The translations under genes were made by a program, and so were the position numbers. Below, one piece after another: positions 42,285-52,959 of a stretch of 64,000 nt of DNA; position 1 is the stretch's first letter; each line of letters starts with the position of its first letter. The notes beneath the pieces were generated by a model. That model did no database searches. It was not told the DNA's origin and worked only from the letters and a program-made list of their open reading frames with translations. The DNA is from Ophiura sarsii. Lineage: Eukaryota; Echinodermata; Ophiuroidea; Amphilepidida; Ophiuridae. The stretch covers positions 14,361,963 through 14,425,962 of the forward strand of contig CM069449.1 of NCBI GenBank assembly GCA_035610835.1. Direction: 5' to 3'.

Positions 42285-44660
42285 TTCTGATAATCAATTG
42301 ATACAATATCCAAAGTACGCGTAGAATAACAAAACTGGATTGATTGGTATATTTATTTTGCTTTTGAACTTTGCACATACAGTGTTTCCCAGAATGATTA
42401 ATACCTGATGGAAAGGTGCATTTATTTAGGTATGAATACCATTGTTATTGGTCAAAGCATTTGATTCTAATATCTTCATTAGTTAGCTTTCATATGAATC
42501 TTAAATTTCAAAAATCAGAGACTGACGGAAATTATGGACTCTTTTGTAAAAATGGTAGATTCAAAGTTCGATCAAAATTACCTCTTTTGAAACTCATAAA
42601 ATCATTGACCATATTCGGCAAGAAGCTCAGTTTAATTTCCATTACAAAGTTAATAGATATCAACTGTTTGTGATGATGCTTGAAGTAATGTATACCATAA
42701 TTTCTCTAAAGCCACAGTCTTGAAGAAGTTTGGTATGAGTCTTATCAATTAAAATAGGGACCCCTTTGGAATATTTTTTTAGCTTTAAGGGTTATCCTTT
42801 AGCGTGTGAACATTTTTATGTTTTGCTGTAAATGTACGCTTATCTATATTTTTAAGTTTTTATATTTGTATTGTGTGCAATTATACTTCTTGTTAGATAA
42901 TATGATAATCAAATCAAATACGCGGAAAGTGAAAACAGGTTTTCACAAATTTTCACTGATATTGTGCTATATCGAAATGTATATTTTCAATGTTGCAAAC
43001 ATTTTATTCTCGGACAATGTAACATAATTATTGCGACCTGTCAGGTCAAAAAGGACATATTGATGGCAAACACAGTTGTGAGTCACAGCCACATAAAGTA
43101 ATTATAATACTGTAAAGATGTCCGTGCCACATTAAGCAGTTACAGCGAAAAACAAAAACTTGTGAACATATTACTTTTGTGTATAGGTCTTTGTAATGAA
43201 CCTTCAAAACGTGTATATAAAAACAAGTACAATTTTTCAAAATCGGCAAAGTGCAAAAAATAGGTAAAATATAAATTATTTACAATTAAAACTCATCCTG
43301 AATCTATTTGAAGCTGCAAATGTACTTATGTAATTGATATTTAGCAAAACATAACTTGAATGAGGGGGGGGGGGGGGGTGGAAAGGGAAGGGGGAGGGTT
43401 ATTTCCTCGAATTGGTGATGGAGTGGGTCCAATGCACTGACCCCTCTTGTTCTGCCACTAGAGGACCCCATTTCAATCTCTCTTCACTCAACATGCTCAA
43501 TGACTGCCCTTTTTACTTAAAGGTAGATGACCCGATCACATTTTCGTAACACAGAATTATTTCAAACATATGGAGATTTTCATATCATATGAAAGCTCGT
43601 ATTTTTCTCATCATCATACTGAAATTTGACTGCCTAATTCGGTATAATGACAGAGAAATCGACGAAATAGCGTTGAATTACCGCGAATGGTGGTTACCAC
43701 CGATATAGTTTGTGTACTACTCAATGGGTACAGTTCACAGCATCTTTTGCGTCTAAAATAAGAACCATAATAGCTATGCATCTCAAATTTTGGGACACAA
43801 CGTTTTTAAGGATGACCTTTCATGTAGAATAGAAAACTTCAAGTTGAAAATCGGAACATCTACCTTTAACCAATTTCTGTATAATAATGATCTCATTGAA
43901 TTAAATGCCAACTTTTATGGCCTGGACAAAATGTGGGGTTCTCACGAATGGCTCCCTTCATTGGAAAAACTAAGGGATTTTCAGTTCACTGATGGACCAA
44001 ATTCCTTTTCCTTCTCATACTGACGCCCTTTTCGGTGTGTATACTCGTACAACCTCTCAACTAAATGACCCTGGTTTTAAGTCACTGGTAAACCATTCTT
44101 GTCACCTCCAATGTTGAGTGCCTCTTAGATTAGGATTACATATTCTTTCTTTGACAAATATATATTGGAAATTACTGTATATGTTATGATTATCAATTAT
44201 TACAGTTCATTATGAATGTTGTCGAAATTCTTAGTCTGTTTTGCTTTCATATGATGCTGGTTTATATTTTATCATCATAAGCATATAGGTACAATAGGTC
44301 TTTCTGTAGTCTTTTTCTAAGATGATGTTGGGAATGACCTATAAAGAAATCACATCAAAAATACATTACTTCACTTTAAAAGGAAGTCTGAAGACCCACA
44401 TCTAAAATTCTTTTTAACTACTTTTTTATGTATGCGATCAAGCAAAATGAGTCTGAAGTCAAAAATATTACATTAACAGTTTTCTATGTAATTGTATTGT
44501 TTTCTTTTGGAATGTTACATTTGGCACAAAACCCCATTACAATTGAACCCTTAATTCCAAACATAAGCAATTGAATGAATCTTAAAACAATACAAAACAA
44601 AAGAATGGGTTTCCTTTGTTTGTTTTAAACTAATTAAAATTAATATTCTCGAGATATGCG
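42285..44660. repeat. Segmental duplication downstream of T5, partner of 16055-18470
   Basis: See 15701-18470. Within it 43240-44150 has no partner in the T2-side copy and contains a 15-G tract (43364-43378) and an unrecognised open stretch (43790-44023). Confidence 0.6.
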
Positions 44661-46290
44661 ACACGTTTTGTTTAATCACATCAAACGATCCATGAATCAA
44701 ACAGGGTGTGTTATAAAAAGGTGCACCATGTTCCACATGATTACTCTCATAAAATAGTCCGTATTTGGCAGAAATCTTCATATAAGGTCACATAATACAG
44801 TTTAGTTGGCTTTCAGATATTGTTAGTTTGATCAATATTGCTTACAAACCTAAACATATGTTTGGTCAAATATGAGCACTCAAAAGTGGGCCACTTTTAC
44901 GGGGAAAAGGGAAACAATAGATTATGATAAAATCCGATATTTTCGCACATTTTGACGTCAAGACATTTTTGCAAGTTGTTATTTTCGCTCATGACAATGT
45001 CTCTCATCCTGTGCCATCAGGGACAACGTGAGTAATATTTTGCACGCAATAACTTTTGCGGCGCATCTAATTAGTGCGCAAAAATAAAACCACTGCAAAA
45101 AATCAGCTGTTACAGTATACACTTTTAAGTTGATATTTGTTTTAGAATTTTAGGCACACTACGGCTCTTTCTGGGACACCCTGTATTTGTTTTTTCAATC
45201 TAAAGGGTAGTTATCATTCTCGTGATTGCGTTATTTTATACAAATACGCTTATCATTAATAGGGCAATTCAAATTGATTCAAGTTTGAAAATATTTATTT
45301 AATATTTATTATCTAATTATCCTTTTATTTCCTTTATTTTTAAATAAGTGGTGGCATCCAACGTTAACCGATTATGTTGAGGGCGACTCAGCGTAATTTA
45401 ATTATTTTACAATGATTGATTTTACTAGCGGGCACCCGCGCTACGCGCGGGACCCGCTAGATGAGTAAACTGGGCGGTTAATATTTTGGGTTCGATGAGT
45501 AAGCCTGGGCGGTTAATATTTCGGGTTTTTGAGAAGTACTGCATTTTTTTTAGGGTGGAGATGGGACACTAATTAATGTCCATTAATTGTGTTGTTTAAC
45601 TTCGTTGACTTACATGTAGACTCAGTACGACGGTCAAGCGGGGGAAGACTTTCCCACTCCTGAATGTTATGCCACTGATTTACATATTTTATTCTATATG
45701 GGGTATAATTTGTCGCAACATGCCAATTTGTAGGCTATAATTATGTTCATCAATGGCAACAGGCGATTTGTTTTTTCTCAGGTTGGCCATATGGGACATG
45801 CATTATTGTAAGCCTAGGCCCACGTTTATGAATAAATAGGGGACGTGGGGTAATTCTAAACACCACGATAACCGTAAGTAAGCGATAAAGGGCTTAATGT
45901 AACTGTATAATAGAATAAAGGACAATGCATTGTATTTCACCATAGACTTGGTGCAGGGCTGGTACCTTACACTAATTACATTTGTACATGTTTGTATGTA
46001 GTGCTGAAGTGAGTACAGGTACAAATGTTCTTTTTTCAAATTTAATGTTGTCAAAATGCATTTTTAAATGATAGCACGTACTACATCATGCAGAAACGGC
46101 AAAATATATATCAATCGTTTGAAATCGAGTATGAGGTAAATACGGCCAGTAAAGGTCCAACTTGGCTGGTATTCCTGTTTTTACTGGCAAATAGAACTGT
46201 AAAAAGATATGCATTAGGGGGTTAAAATAACGGCAGTGTGCGCCATGTTAAAAAGATCTGTTACTACAGACGATACCGGTCATGAAATAT
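44661..46290. other. Gene-free DNA with a GC-rich hairpin
   Basis: No gene recognised. TTTCTGGGACACCCTGTAT at about 45168 echoes CATTCTGGGACACCCTGTAA at 16750. The hairpin at 45426-45461 is listed separately. Two direct copies of GGGCGGTTAATATTTYGGGTT follow it at about 45472 and 45508 (Y marks the variable base). Confidence 0.4.
45426..45461. repeat. GC-rich hairpin, possible Helitron 3' terminus
   Basis: CTAGCGGGCACCCGCG pairs with CGCGCGGGACCCGCTAG around a CTA centre. Read on the minus strand a GC hairpin is followed by a short spacer, CTAG and then T, the form of a Helitron 3' end. The opposite 5' TC end was not found. Confidence 0.35.
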
Positions 46291-46292
46291 CA

Positions 46293-46410
46293 TGGCAAGA
46301 CTCCTGGTCACATGATGGTGGTATCGTAACAACACACCGGAAACACAAAAAACACCGTCGGGATCCGCCACCGCCGCGCCATGCTTCTTGAAAAGCCGTA
46401 CATTTCTCTA
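46293..46410 (-). mobile_element. SINE-like body, left half of an interrupted copy
   Basis: Matches 4570-4690 (TGGCAAGAC, GTATCGTAA, ACACACCG, GGGATCC, GCTTCTTGAAAAGCCGTACA). It is interrupted by the element starting at 46412 and resumes at 47562. Confidence 0.65.
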
Positions 46411-46411
46411 A

Positions 46412-47558
46412 GGGAGCGATCACTATTTACGCCAGGGGAGGGGTGGGGCAGGTTGGGTGGAAGGTGTTTTTTTTTTTGTGGCAATATTTTCATCACCCCC
46501 CCCCCCCCCCTTCTTGAACACAGAACAATGTCATGCCCCCACCTCAAGTATTTAAACAAATATCATGACCCCCTTATTTATGTAATGATGGTACAAATGA
46601 TGGTAAAGTCCCAATTTCAACAAAAAGCCATAAATAGAGTGGAGTGTATGGTATAAAGAAGTGAACATTATTATCATATAGAAAAACATCAACACAATGA
46701 AGCTTCACGATAACGCCTTGCTTTTATTAGTAGTAAATAAACATCTCAGTGCCATCCTACTTGACCATGTTGACAAAACAACTTACCTGCCGGTATATAT
46801 ATGTAGAATGCAGGGTGTGTCAACAGTGGCGCATGTAGGTTTTTCAAAAAATTTACTTTACACTTGTGTTATGCTATGTTTGATGTATATACATTTTGGC
46901 TCTAAAGAAGCTCTTCCAATAAAAATATTTCATTTATGGGAGACCTGCGCACGTATCGCGCGAACATTTTTCATCTTTGTACTTTTGACCATCAACATTT
47001 TATGTCCCCCTCTTTGCCAGCATAACATTTCGCGTCCCCCTTTCATGTTTAAATTTTTTTCGTGTCCTCCCCTGATTCCCCCCCCCCCCCCCCCCCCCAC
47101 TGGCATTAATATAAATAGTGATTCAAAGGTCATTTTTCAGAGGAAGGAAAAACATTTGTATAGTATAAATTAACATGTATACTATAATTAAAAAAACCAT
47201 CTTTGTACTTTTGACCATCAACATTTCATGTCTCCCCCTCTTTGCCAGAATAACATTTCGCGTCCCCCCTTTATGTTTAAAAACATTTTTTCCCCTGATT
47301 TTCTCCACCCCCCCCCCCCCCCCCCCACCCCTTGGCGTAAATAGTGAATCAAGGTTATTTTTCATAGGAAAAAAGCATTTGTATAGTATAAAATGTATAG
47401 TATAAATTAACTCTTTTTTTTTTAACTGTTGACCACTTTTGTACCCCCTCTTTGCCAGAATAAAATTTCGTGTCCCCCCGTCATGTTTAAAATATATCGT
47501 GTCCGCCCACCTGACCGACCCCCCCCCCCCCCCCCCGGCTTAAATAGTGATCGCTCCC
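46412..47558. mobile_element. PIF/Harbinger-like non-autonomous transposon in the SINE-like repeat
   Basis: The left end GGGAGCGATCACTATTTACG and the right end (complement, 47537-47558, one mismatch) form 22-bp inverted repeats. TAA flanks both sides (46409-46411 and 47559-47561). A 3-bp TWA duplication and GGG-starting ends are typical of PIF/Harbinger. The uninterrupted site exists at about 4684-4698. Inside are C-rich tracts and parts of the tandem array described next; the 158-codon frame at 46697-47173 is not a recognisable protein. Confidence 0.7.
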
Positions 47559-48660
47559 TAATATTAAATTGCAATTAATTCAAACGTCATTTTTCAGAGG
47601 AAAAAAGCATTTGTATGGTATAAATTAAATTTCCAATGTTTAACTTATAAAACAACGTCATTTGTAATGCAAAAATAAAGACAAAAGAAAAAGTGACCCT
47701 AGTGAGATTCCGCGAACATTTTTCATCTTTGTACTTTGACCATCAAAATTTCATGTCCCCCTCTCTTTGCCAAAATAAAATTTCGCGTCCCCCCCCCCCC
47801 TTTATGTTTCAAAAACATTTCGTGTCCCTCTGATTTCCTCTACCGCCCCTGGCGTAAATAGTGATTCAAAGGTCATTTTCAGAACATTTGTAGGCCCTAT
47901 AGTATAAATTAACATGTATAGTATAAATAAACATTTTTTCATCTTTGTACTTTTGACCAAATCAAATAATTATCGTGTCCCACCTGATTTCCTCCACCCC
48001 CTAGCCTGGCGTAAATAGTCACTCATCGCTACCTAATAAATTTCGTGTAATTTTTCAGAGGTAAAAACAGCATTTGTATAGTATAATTAGATTTCCAATG
48101 TTTAACTCATAAAACAGCGCCATTTGTAATGCAACAATAAAAAGAAAAAGTGACCCTAGCGAGATTCCGCGAACAATTTTCATCTTTGTAATTTTGACCA
48201 TCAAAATTTCATGTCCCCCCTCTTTGTCAGAATAAAATTTCGTGTGGGCCCCTTCATGTTTAAAAAAACATTTCGTACCCCCCCCCGATTTCCTTTACCA
48301 CCCCCCCCCCCCCCCCCCCCCCCCGGCGTAAATAGTGATTCAAAGGTAATTTGTCAGAAAGAAACATTTGTACGCCCTATAGTATAAATTAACATGTATT
48401 AGTATAAATGTATAGTATAAATTAACATGTAATATAGTATAAATGAACATTTTTCATATTTGTTCTTTTGACCAAATCAAATATCGTACCCCCCCTCGGG
48501 TTTCTCCACCACCCCTGAGTTCCTCCACCACCCCCCCCCCCTGATTTTCTCCACCCCGGGCCCCCTGGCGTAAATAGTGATCGCTCCCTAACATTAAATT
48601 GCACTTAACAAAATGTAATTTTTCAGAGGTAAAAAGAGCATTTGTATACATGTAGTAGGC
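46960..48660. repeat. Composite tandem array with poly-C tracts
   Basis: About seven irregular units of 150-300 bp each contain TTTGTACTTTTGACCA, a CCCCCTCTTTGCCAG block, AATTTCGTGTCCC, a C tract of up to 24 bases, GGCGTAAATAGTGA (47334, 47851, 48008, 48325, 48567) and CATTTGTATAGTATAAATTA. Each unit joins a transposon-end fragment to SINE-body sequence, so it was amplified after the two were fused. Confidence 0.7.
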
Positions 48661-48780
48661 CTATAAATTTAATTTAATTCATAAAACGTTATCTATATTA
48701 CCGCTACGCCACCAACTGAACAGACATATGTACATGTACATCTCAGTGGTATACCGCTACACGCCAACTGAACAGACATT

Positions 48781-49276
48781 CAGCGTGTTTTTATTAAGCA
48801 AACCGGCTTTTACCCGTCTTATAAAAAGCAGGATAAAAGCCGGTTGCTCGCGTGTGAAAGACGTGTTTTTATTGCAGTACGATAAACAAACTTGCCGGCT
48901 GCCGCTGACCTCATTATAATAAATGCCAGTGAAAGGTCGTAAGCAGGTCACTCGCGATGCATTGTGGTATTGACAGTAGCAAAATGGCGTCTGCCGTACG
49001 ACATTTACAGTGCGCTAGTCTGATGTACCCATTTCCGCTTACCATCGGCAAACGCGCTGAGCTGGAACCGTGCGTGTTTATACTGACGAAAGATTGCTTT
49101 TCCTAACCGGTTTCAACCGCTATTATCCTTGGTTTCGAAGGATAAAAGGCATCTAAAATCCAGGAGAAAAAACCCGGTATGAGCGGGCAAATGCCGGTGG
49201 TGGTGTGTTTTTACTGGGGGATTTTAATCCGTTAGCAGTCATATGCCTGCTTTTTTTCTTCAGTAAAAACACGCTG
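48781..49276. mobile_element. MITE-like element, CAGCGTG ends
   Basis: The left end CAGCGTGTTTTTATTA and the right end (complement, 49261-49276) are inverted with two mismatches. TGTACATCTCARTGG occurs in direct orientation outside both ends (48734 and 49279; R marks the variable base). CAG-starting ends recall hAT elements but no 8-bp duplication is seen. Inside are GC-richer sequence and GCCGG-containing palindromes. Confidence 0.5.
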
Positions 49277-49778
49277 ATTGTACATCTCAATGGCAACAAA
49301 TAAATAAATATCTAATGTATGCGCGTTGTAGTATCTTACTCAGCGTTGCTCCATTTCAAGTTCAGAATGCGGCTGCGCTACGTCTTTATAATTGATTGAG
49401 CTGTGGAAGAGTTTACATACATGTACAGCCTTTCCCGCATTCTTCTATCAACGTAGATAAGGCTGCAGCATTCATGCTTAGCGCTAACGACTGACTGTGG
49501 CTTGGTTGACTATTACGATGGCTTTACGTTAATTGTATTAATATAAAGACATCAAAAAAAGTAACACGGCTGTTGTAAAAGCACCTATAATTTTAAAATT
49601 GTTACTCATATTCTAAAAATGAAAATACCATGAGACGGAAAATTTAATTACGGTGATTTTGACACCTTGTTTGTTAAAATCGATAAAGTATTGTTGTCGC
49701 GGTATGTGCTTATAGATGAAAAGTGCCAATTCCATTGTTGCATTTTAAACTCCTATTGAGCTCTCTGATTCAGCGTGA

Positions 49779-49988
49779 AGATAATAGCGGGAATTTTGAT
49801 AGTTTGCCCATGACGATGACCTGTCCTGTCTGTCTTCTCGGACCTTCTGAGCATTTGGAGTTTTAAATTCATCCTTTTTAATTGTAAAGAAGTACGCCTG
49901 TCATCCCCATTAAATTTGTCCCGGATTATGCTAATCAAGTTTACAGCACAACAAGAACAGCTAATCAAAATGCCCGCTATTATCTTCA
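49779..49988. mobile_element. 210-bp insert with 27-bp inverted ends
   Basis: GAAGATAATAGCGGGAATTT at the left and its near-complement ending GCCCGCTATTATCTTC at the right form inverted ends. It lies exactly between the left inverted terminus and the first 3-kb copy; the corresponding right side has none. Confidence 0.6.
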
Positions 49989-52959
49989 CCAAGGAGAATA
50001 TATAATAGGAGGGGACAGTTAGCTCATTTGCATATTTGCTCATTATTATGATTAACCCCGTGAACCCAGTCAAAGGTCGCCTCGGAGAGTCGAGGGGACT
50101 TTTCTATTGTTCTCTAACGACAGCGTTGGGACAGCGCATGAAGCTTCGTGTACAGAGTTGGCGATGAGCGATTGAGAAGTATAACAAAAGCATACATAAA
50201 CAGATCATAACATGAATAATGCAATTCAACATGTCACACAACGTTCAGTCGAGCGACCGTATAAACAGTATACAAGATGCCATTTATTGTGTTCGAAATG
50301 TCAACGTTTTTACAATTCTTTCCAAAATAAGGAGTATAATCACATTACAAACACATTTTGTGCGAGAGTAACATATAAATATGGTTTAAAATGTCAAAAA
50401 TGGCACGATAAAAATCCGTTCGTTATAAATAAAAGAATCAATGGTTAAATAATAAAACTGACACAATTACACTCGTCGATCTCTGTGGCGTGCATACGTT
50501 GGCCATATCGTTTGCAATCGGCAATCACGGGTTCGAATCTCCGTGTATTCGTTGTTGTTTTCTATTTATTTATTTTTATTTTTTATTTTTTAAACTTGAT
50601 TGTGGATGTATGTAACATCATTTTTATGTCAATTTTTATAATTTATAAAGGCCGCCAATGCTTTTATAGTTTTTTTCTATTCTTTTTTTAATCTATTTTT
50701 CTATCTATCATTTATCTCTGGATTTATTTAACTTTATAATCTAAACAATTAAAATGCGTAAACAATATATTATTGCTCGATAAATAAGTGATTGAAGTTG
50801 AGTTCACTTTGATAATGATAGCAACACTTGTTGTAAAACCATTTTACCAGTGTGCCCAACCATTTCTCCTTTGCACACTTTGTTTATACATTCAGAGATG
50901 TTATTTTTATAGCTTGTTATAGCTAGGCTAATATATATACAACTGTAAGCTATTTGGATACACAAAGCAAACACATTTCCAAAACAGGCCATAGCCAATC
51001 GTACAACATGAGAAATGAGACCGTTACCAATGTTAAATCTACCATGATTACCATTTTTTTTTAAAATCTGTACAACCGATGAATTTCTAGAAAATCTTTG
51101 GTACAACTTCATTTCAAGAAAGTTAGTTCTTGTACCAAATTTAGCTAGCTTTAATAAACGAATTGGGAGACGCAATATTCATGTCGAAATATATGTGGAA
51201 AGGCAATCAGACAACTATTGATAGACGCGATCAAGTCTTGTACCTTTGAAGCAGGGGCGCATACAGGATGGTCGCACCCCGGGGTGCTGTGAAAAGACGA
51301 TCCCCCCAAAAATGCAATTGATCAGGCCCTTTTCTTGTTCTATAGCCCCAATATTGCCTTTCTTTTTCGTTTCCTTTTCTTCTCTTATCTTTCCTTTTTT
51401 GTCTCCTTTCCTTTTCCTCCTTTCCTTTTTCTTTCTCCCCTTTTTTTCTTTTTTCTTCTTCATACCCCGGGGTGCTGCAGCCACCGCAGCACCCCCTGGA
51501 TCCGCCCCTGCTTTTAAGGGTGATTACGTATGAGTAAAGTGGATTCCCTCTATAATGAACCAACATTTTAATTTCAGTGCCAAAGATCTTGAAAAAGGTT
51601 ACAGGGGACATTCTGGCTTCGACGATGCTCCTATGCGTAGGTCAACTGAAAGCCCGGTCCGATGGTAGACTCCGAATCTCCAGAATCTATAGGAGATATG
51701 TACACATTTTCTCATAATACTTTATGCTGCTACGCTTCCAATCATTAGATGGTTATAGCATATGCACGGCGCAAAGTGCACGGCGTCTCATTTGGGCCCA
51801 CAGGCCGGGCGGGCTAGAGAAGTGCTCAGAACCGGGACTATATTAACAATACACTCAACTTTAAAAAAATTAAACACCGGATTCTACTGTCGGTCTGTTA
51901 CAGTCGTATAGTCGGCCCCGGATTCCACCGTCACTCTGTTGCAAGTAAGTGTATATTCGCCACAACATGTGGGCACTACCGTATAGTTTTATTGACTGTA
52001 CATCATGCCTTCCGTCGGTACAACTCGGACTTATTACTGTCTGATAAGTCCACCCCTCCCCCTCCCTATGGCCCTGTTTAACTTAGCTGGCTACGCCACT
52101 GATTCGCGCATGTTGGATCGTGCCGGCCCGCCGCGCCAGTGGTCCGCATTGCGGCGTTATTGGTCACTCTCGATCATAGTTCGGCGTGGCCCTCGCTACA
52201 CGGCTCCTCACGGCGGCATTATTATCACATCAAACCACTTCTGGATGTTATCATCAATCAATGCATTGTCGGCTGCTTTAGTCAAAATTAAATATTATAT
52301 ACCAAGGGATATACAACTGTCACTGGATATACCCACTTTGCCTTGTGATATACCATTGAACCGTCAACGCCTGAACCTTTTCCGTGAACTTTTCCTGATT
52401 GAGCTTTTCCACCCCAAACTGGCCGGAGCCCGGGGGTCTGATCTATGGTTGATTAGCGCATTACAAGAAGTTGTGTCACTTGCCATGCAGCACATACTCA
52501 TTAGGCATTTGTCCACAATTTTAGTGGACAAATCCAAAGCGATCGGACGCATGCGTAGAAAAAAAATGGTGTCCCCTTGACTCTCCAGAGGGCCTTTTCG
52601 ATATTCAGACGATGGCGGACATAGGTTCGTGTGACGAATATTCTAGGTGAAATTCGATGTGGGAACGCTCGGACTGTAGGGAACGATGATATTTCTGACT
52701 TCAACAGCGCCAGGACATCGTTCGGGGACCGTTTGATTATCACTCAGGTCGTGTCAGTATGAAATTAGGTAAAACACTCCGACATAACATTGCAAATCAA
52801 CGGAGATTCAAAGATTACGGCCGTTCGTGTCCACTATGGTCTGGTACTTTTCATTTTCGACTTCACAAATGACGTATATTCATTGATATGATTATTCATT
52901 GTATATTCATGACCGTCGATGCTTTCGGCGATTCGAACAATAGAGTGGCAGGGGCCTGT
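49984..52959 (+). repeat. First copy of the 3-kb direct duplication
   Basis: It begins CTTCACCAAGGAG and runs to the point where CTTCACCAAGGAG recurs at 52960. Similarity to the second copy is very high apart from a MITE here (51252-51510) and an extra roughly 405 bp in the other copy (54585-54990). It contains a B-box-like GGTTCGAATCT inside a CACGG/CCGTG stem near 50525-50545, conserved in both copies, but a complete tRNA fold could not be drawn. No coding region survives comparison of the copies. Confidence 0.8.
51252..51510. mobile_element. hAT-like MITE with 8-bp target duplication
   Basis: The ends are CAGGGGCGCATACAGGA and TGGATCCGCCCCTG. The flanks are CTTTGAAG (51244-51251) and CTTTTAAG (51511-51518), 8 bp with one change. 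The second 3-kb copy has the empty site CTTTGAAGGGTGATTACG at about 54244. An 8-bp duplication and CAGGGGCG ends fit hAT. A second inverted pair, CCCCGGGGTGCTG / CAGCACCCC, lies inside. Non-coding, pyrimidine-rich. Confidence 0.85.

Noticed and set aside
46697..47173. 158-codon frame in the poly-C region
   Set aside because: It lies inside the Harbinger-like element and runs through a C tract (proline run) and repeat units; no domain.
50212..50448. 78-codon frame conserved in both 3-kb copies (also 53199-53435)
   Set aside because: All five differences between the two translations are amino-acid changing (I5M, H7Q, C30F, N35H, Q62P) and I found no synonymous change, so there is no sign of purifying selection; conservation is explained by recent duplication.
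50481..50550. tRNA gene suggested by GGTTCGAATCT
   Set aside because: A T-arm-like stem (CACGG/CCGTG) forms but no acceptor stem, D arm or anticodon stem of proper size could be found; kept only as a note in the repeat entry.
51215..51611. Lysine/glutamate-rich and phenylalanine-rich frames on both strands
   Set aside because: They are produced by the pyrimidine-rich interior of the hAT-like MITE.
52005..52580. 191-codon frame in the first 3-kb copy
   Set aside because: The second copy (about 55170-55760) carries several indels not divisible by three in the same stretch, so the frame is not maintained, and no domain is recognisable.
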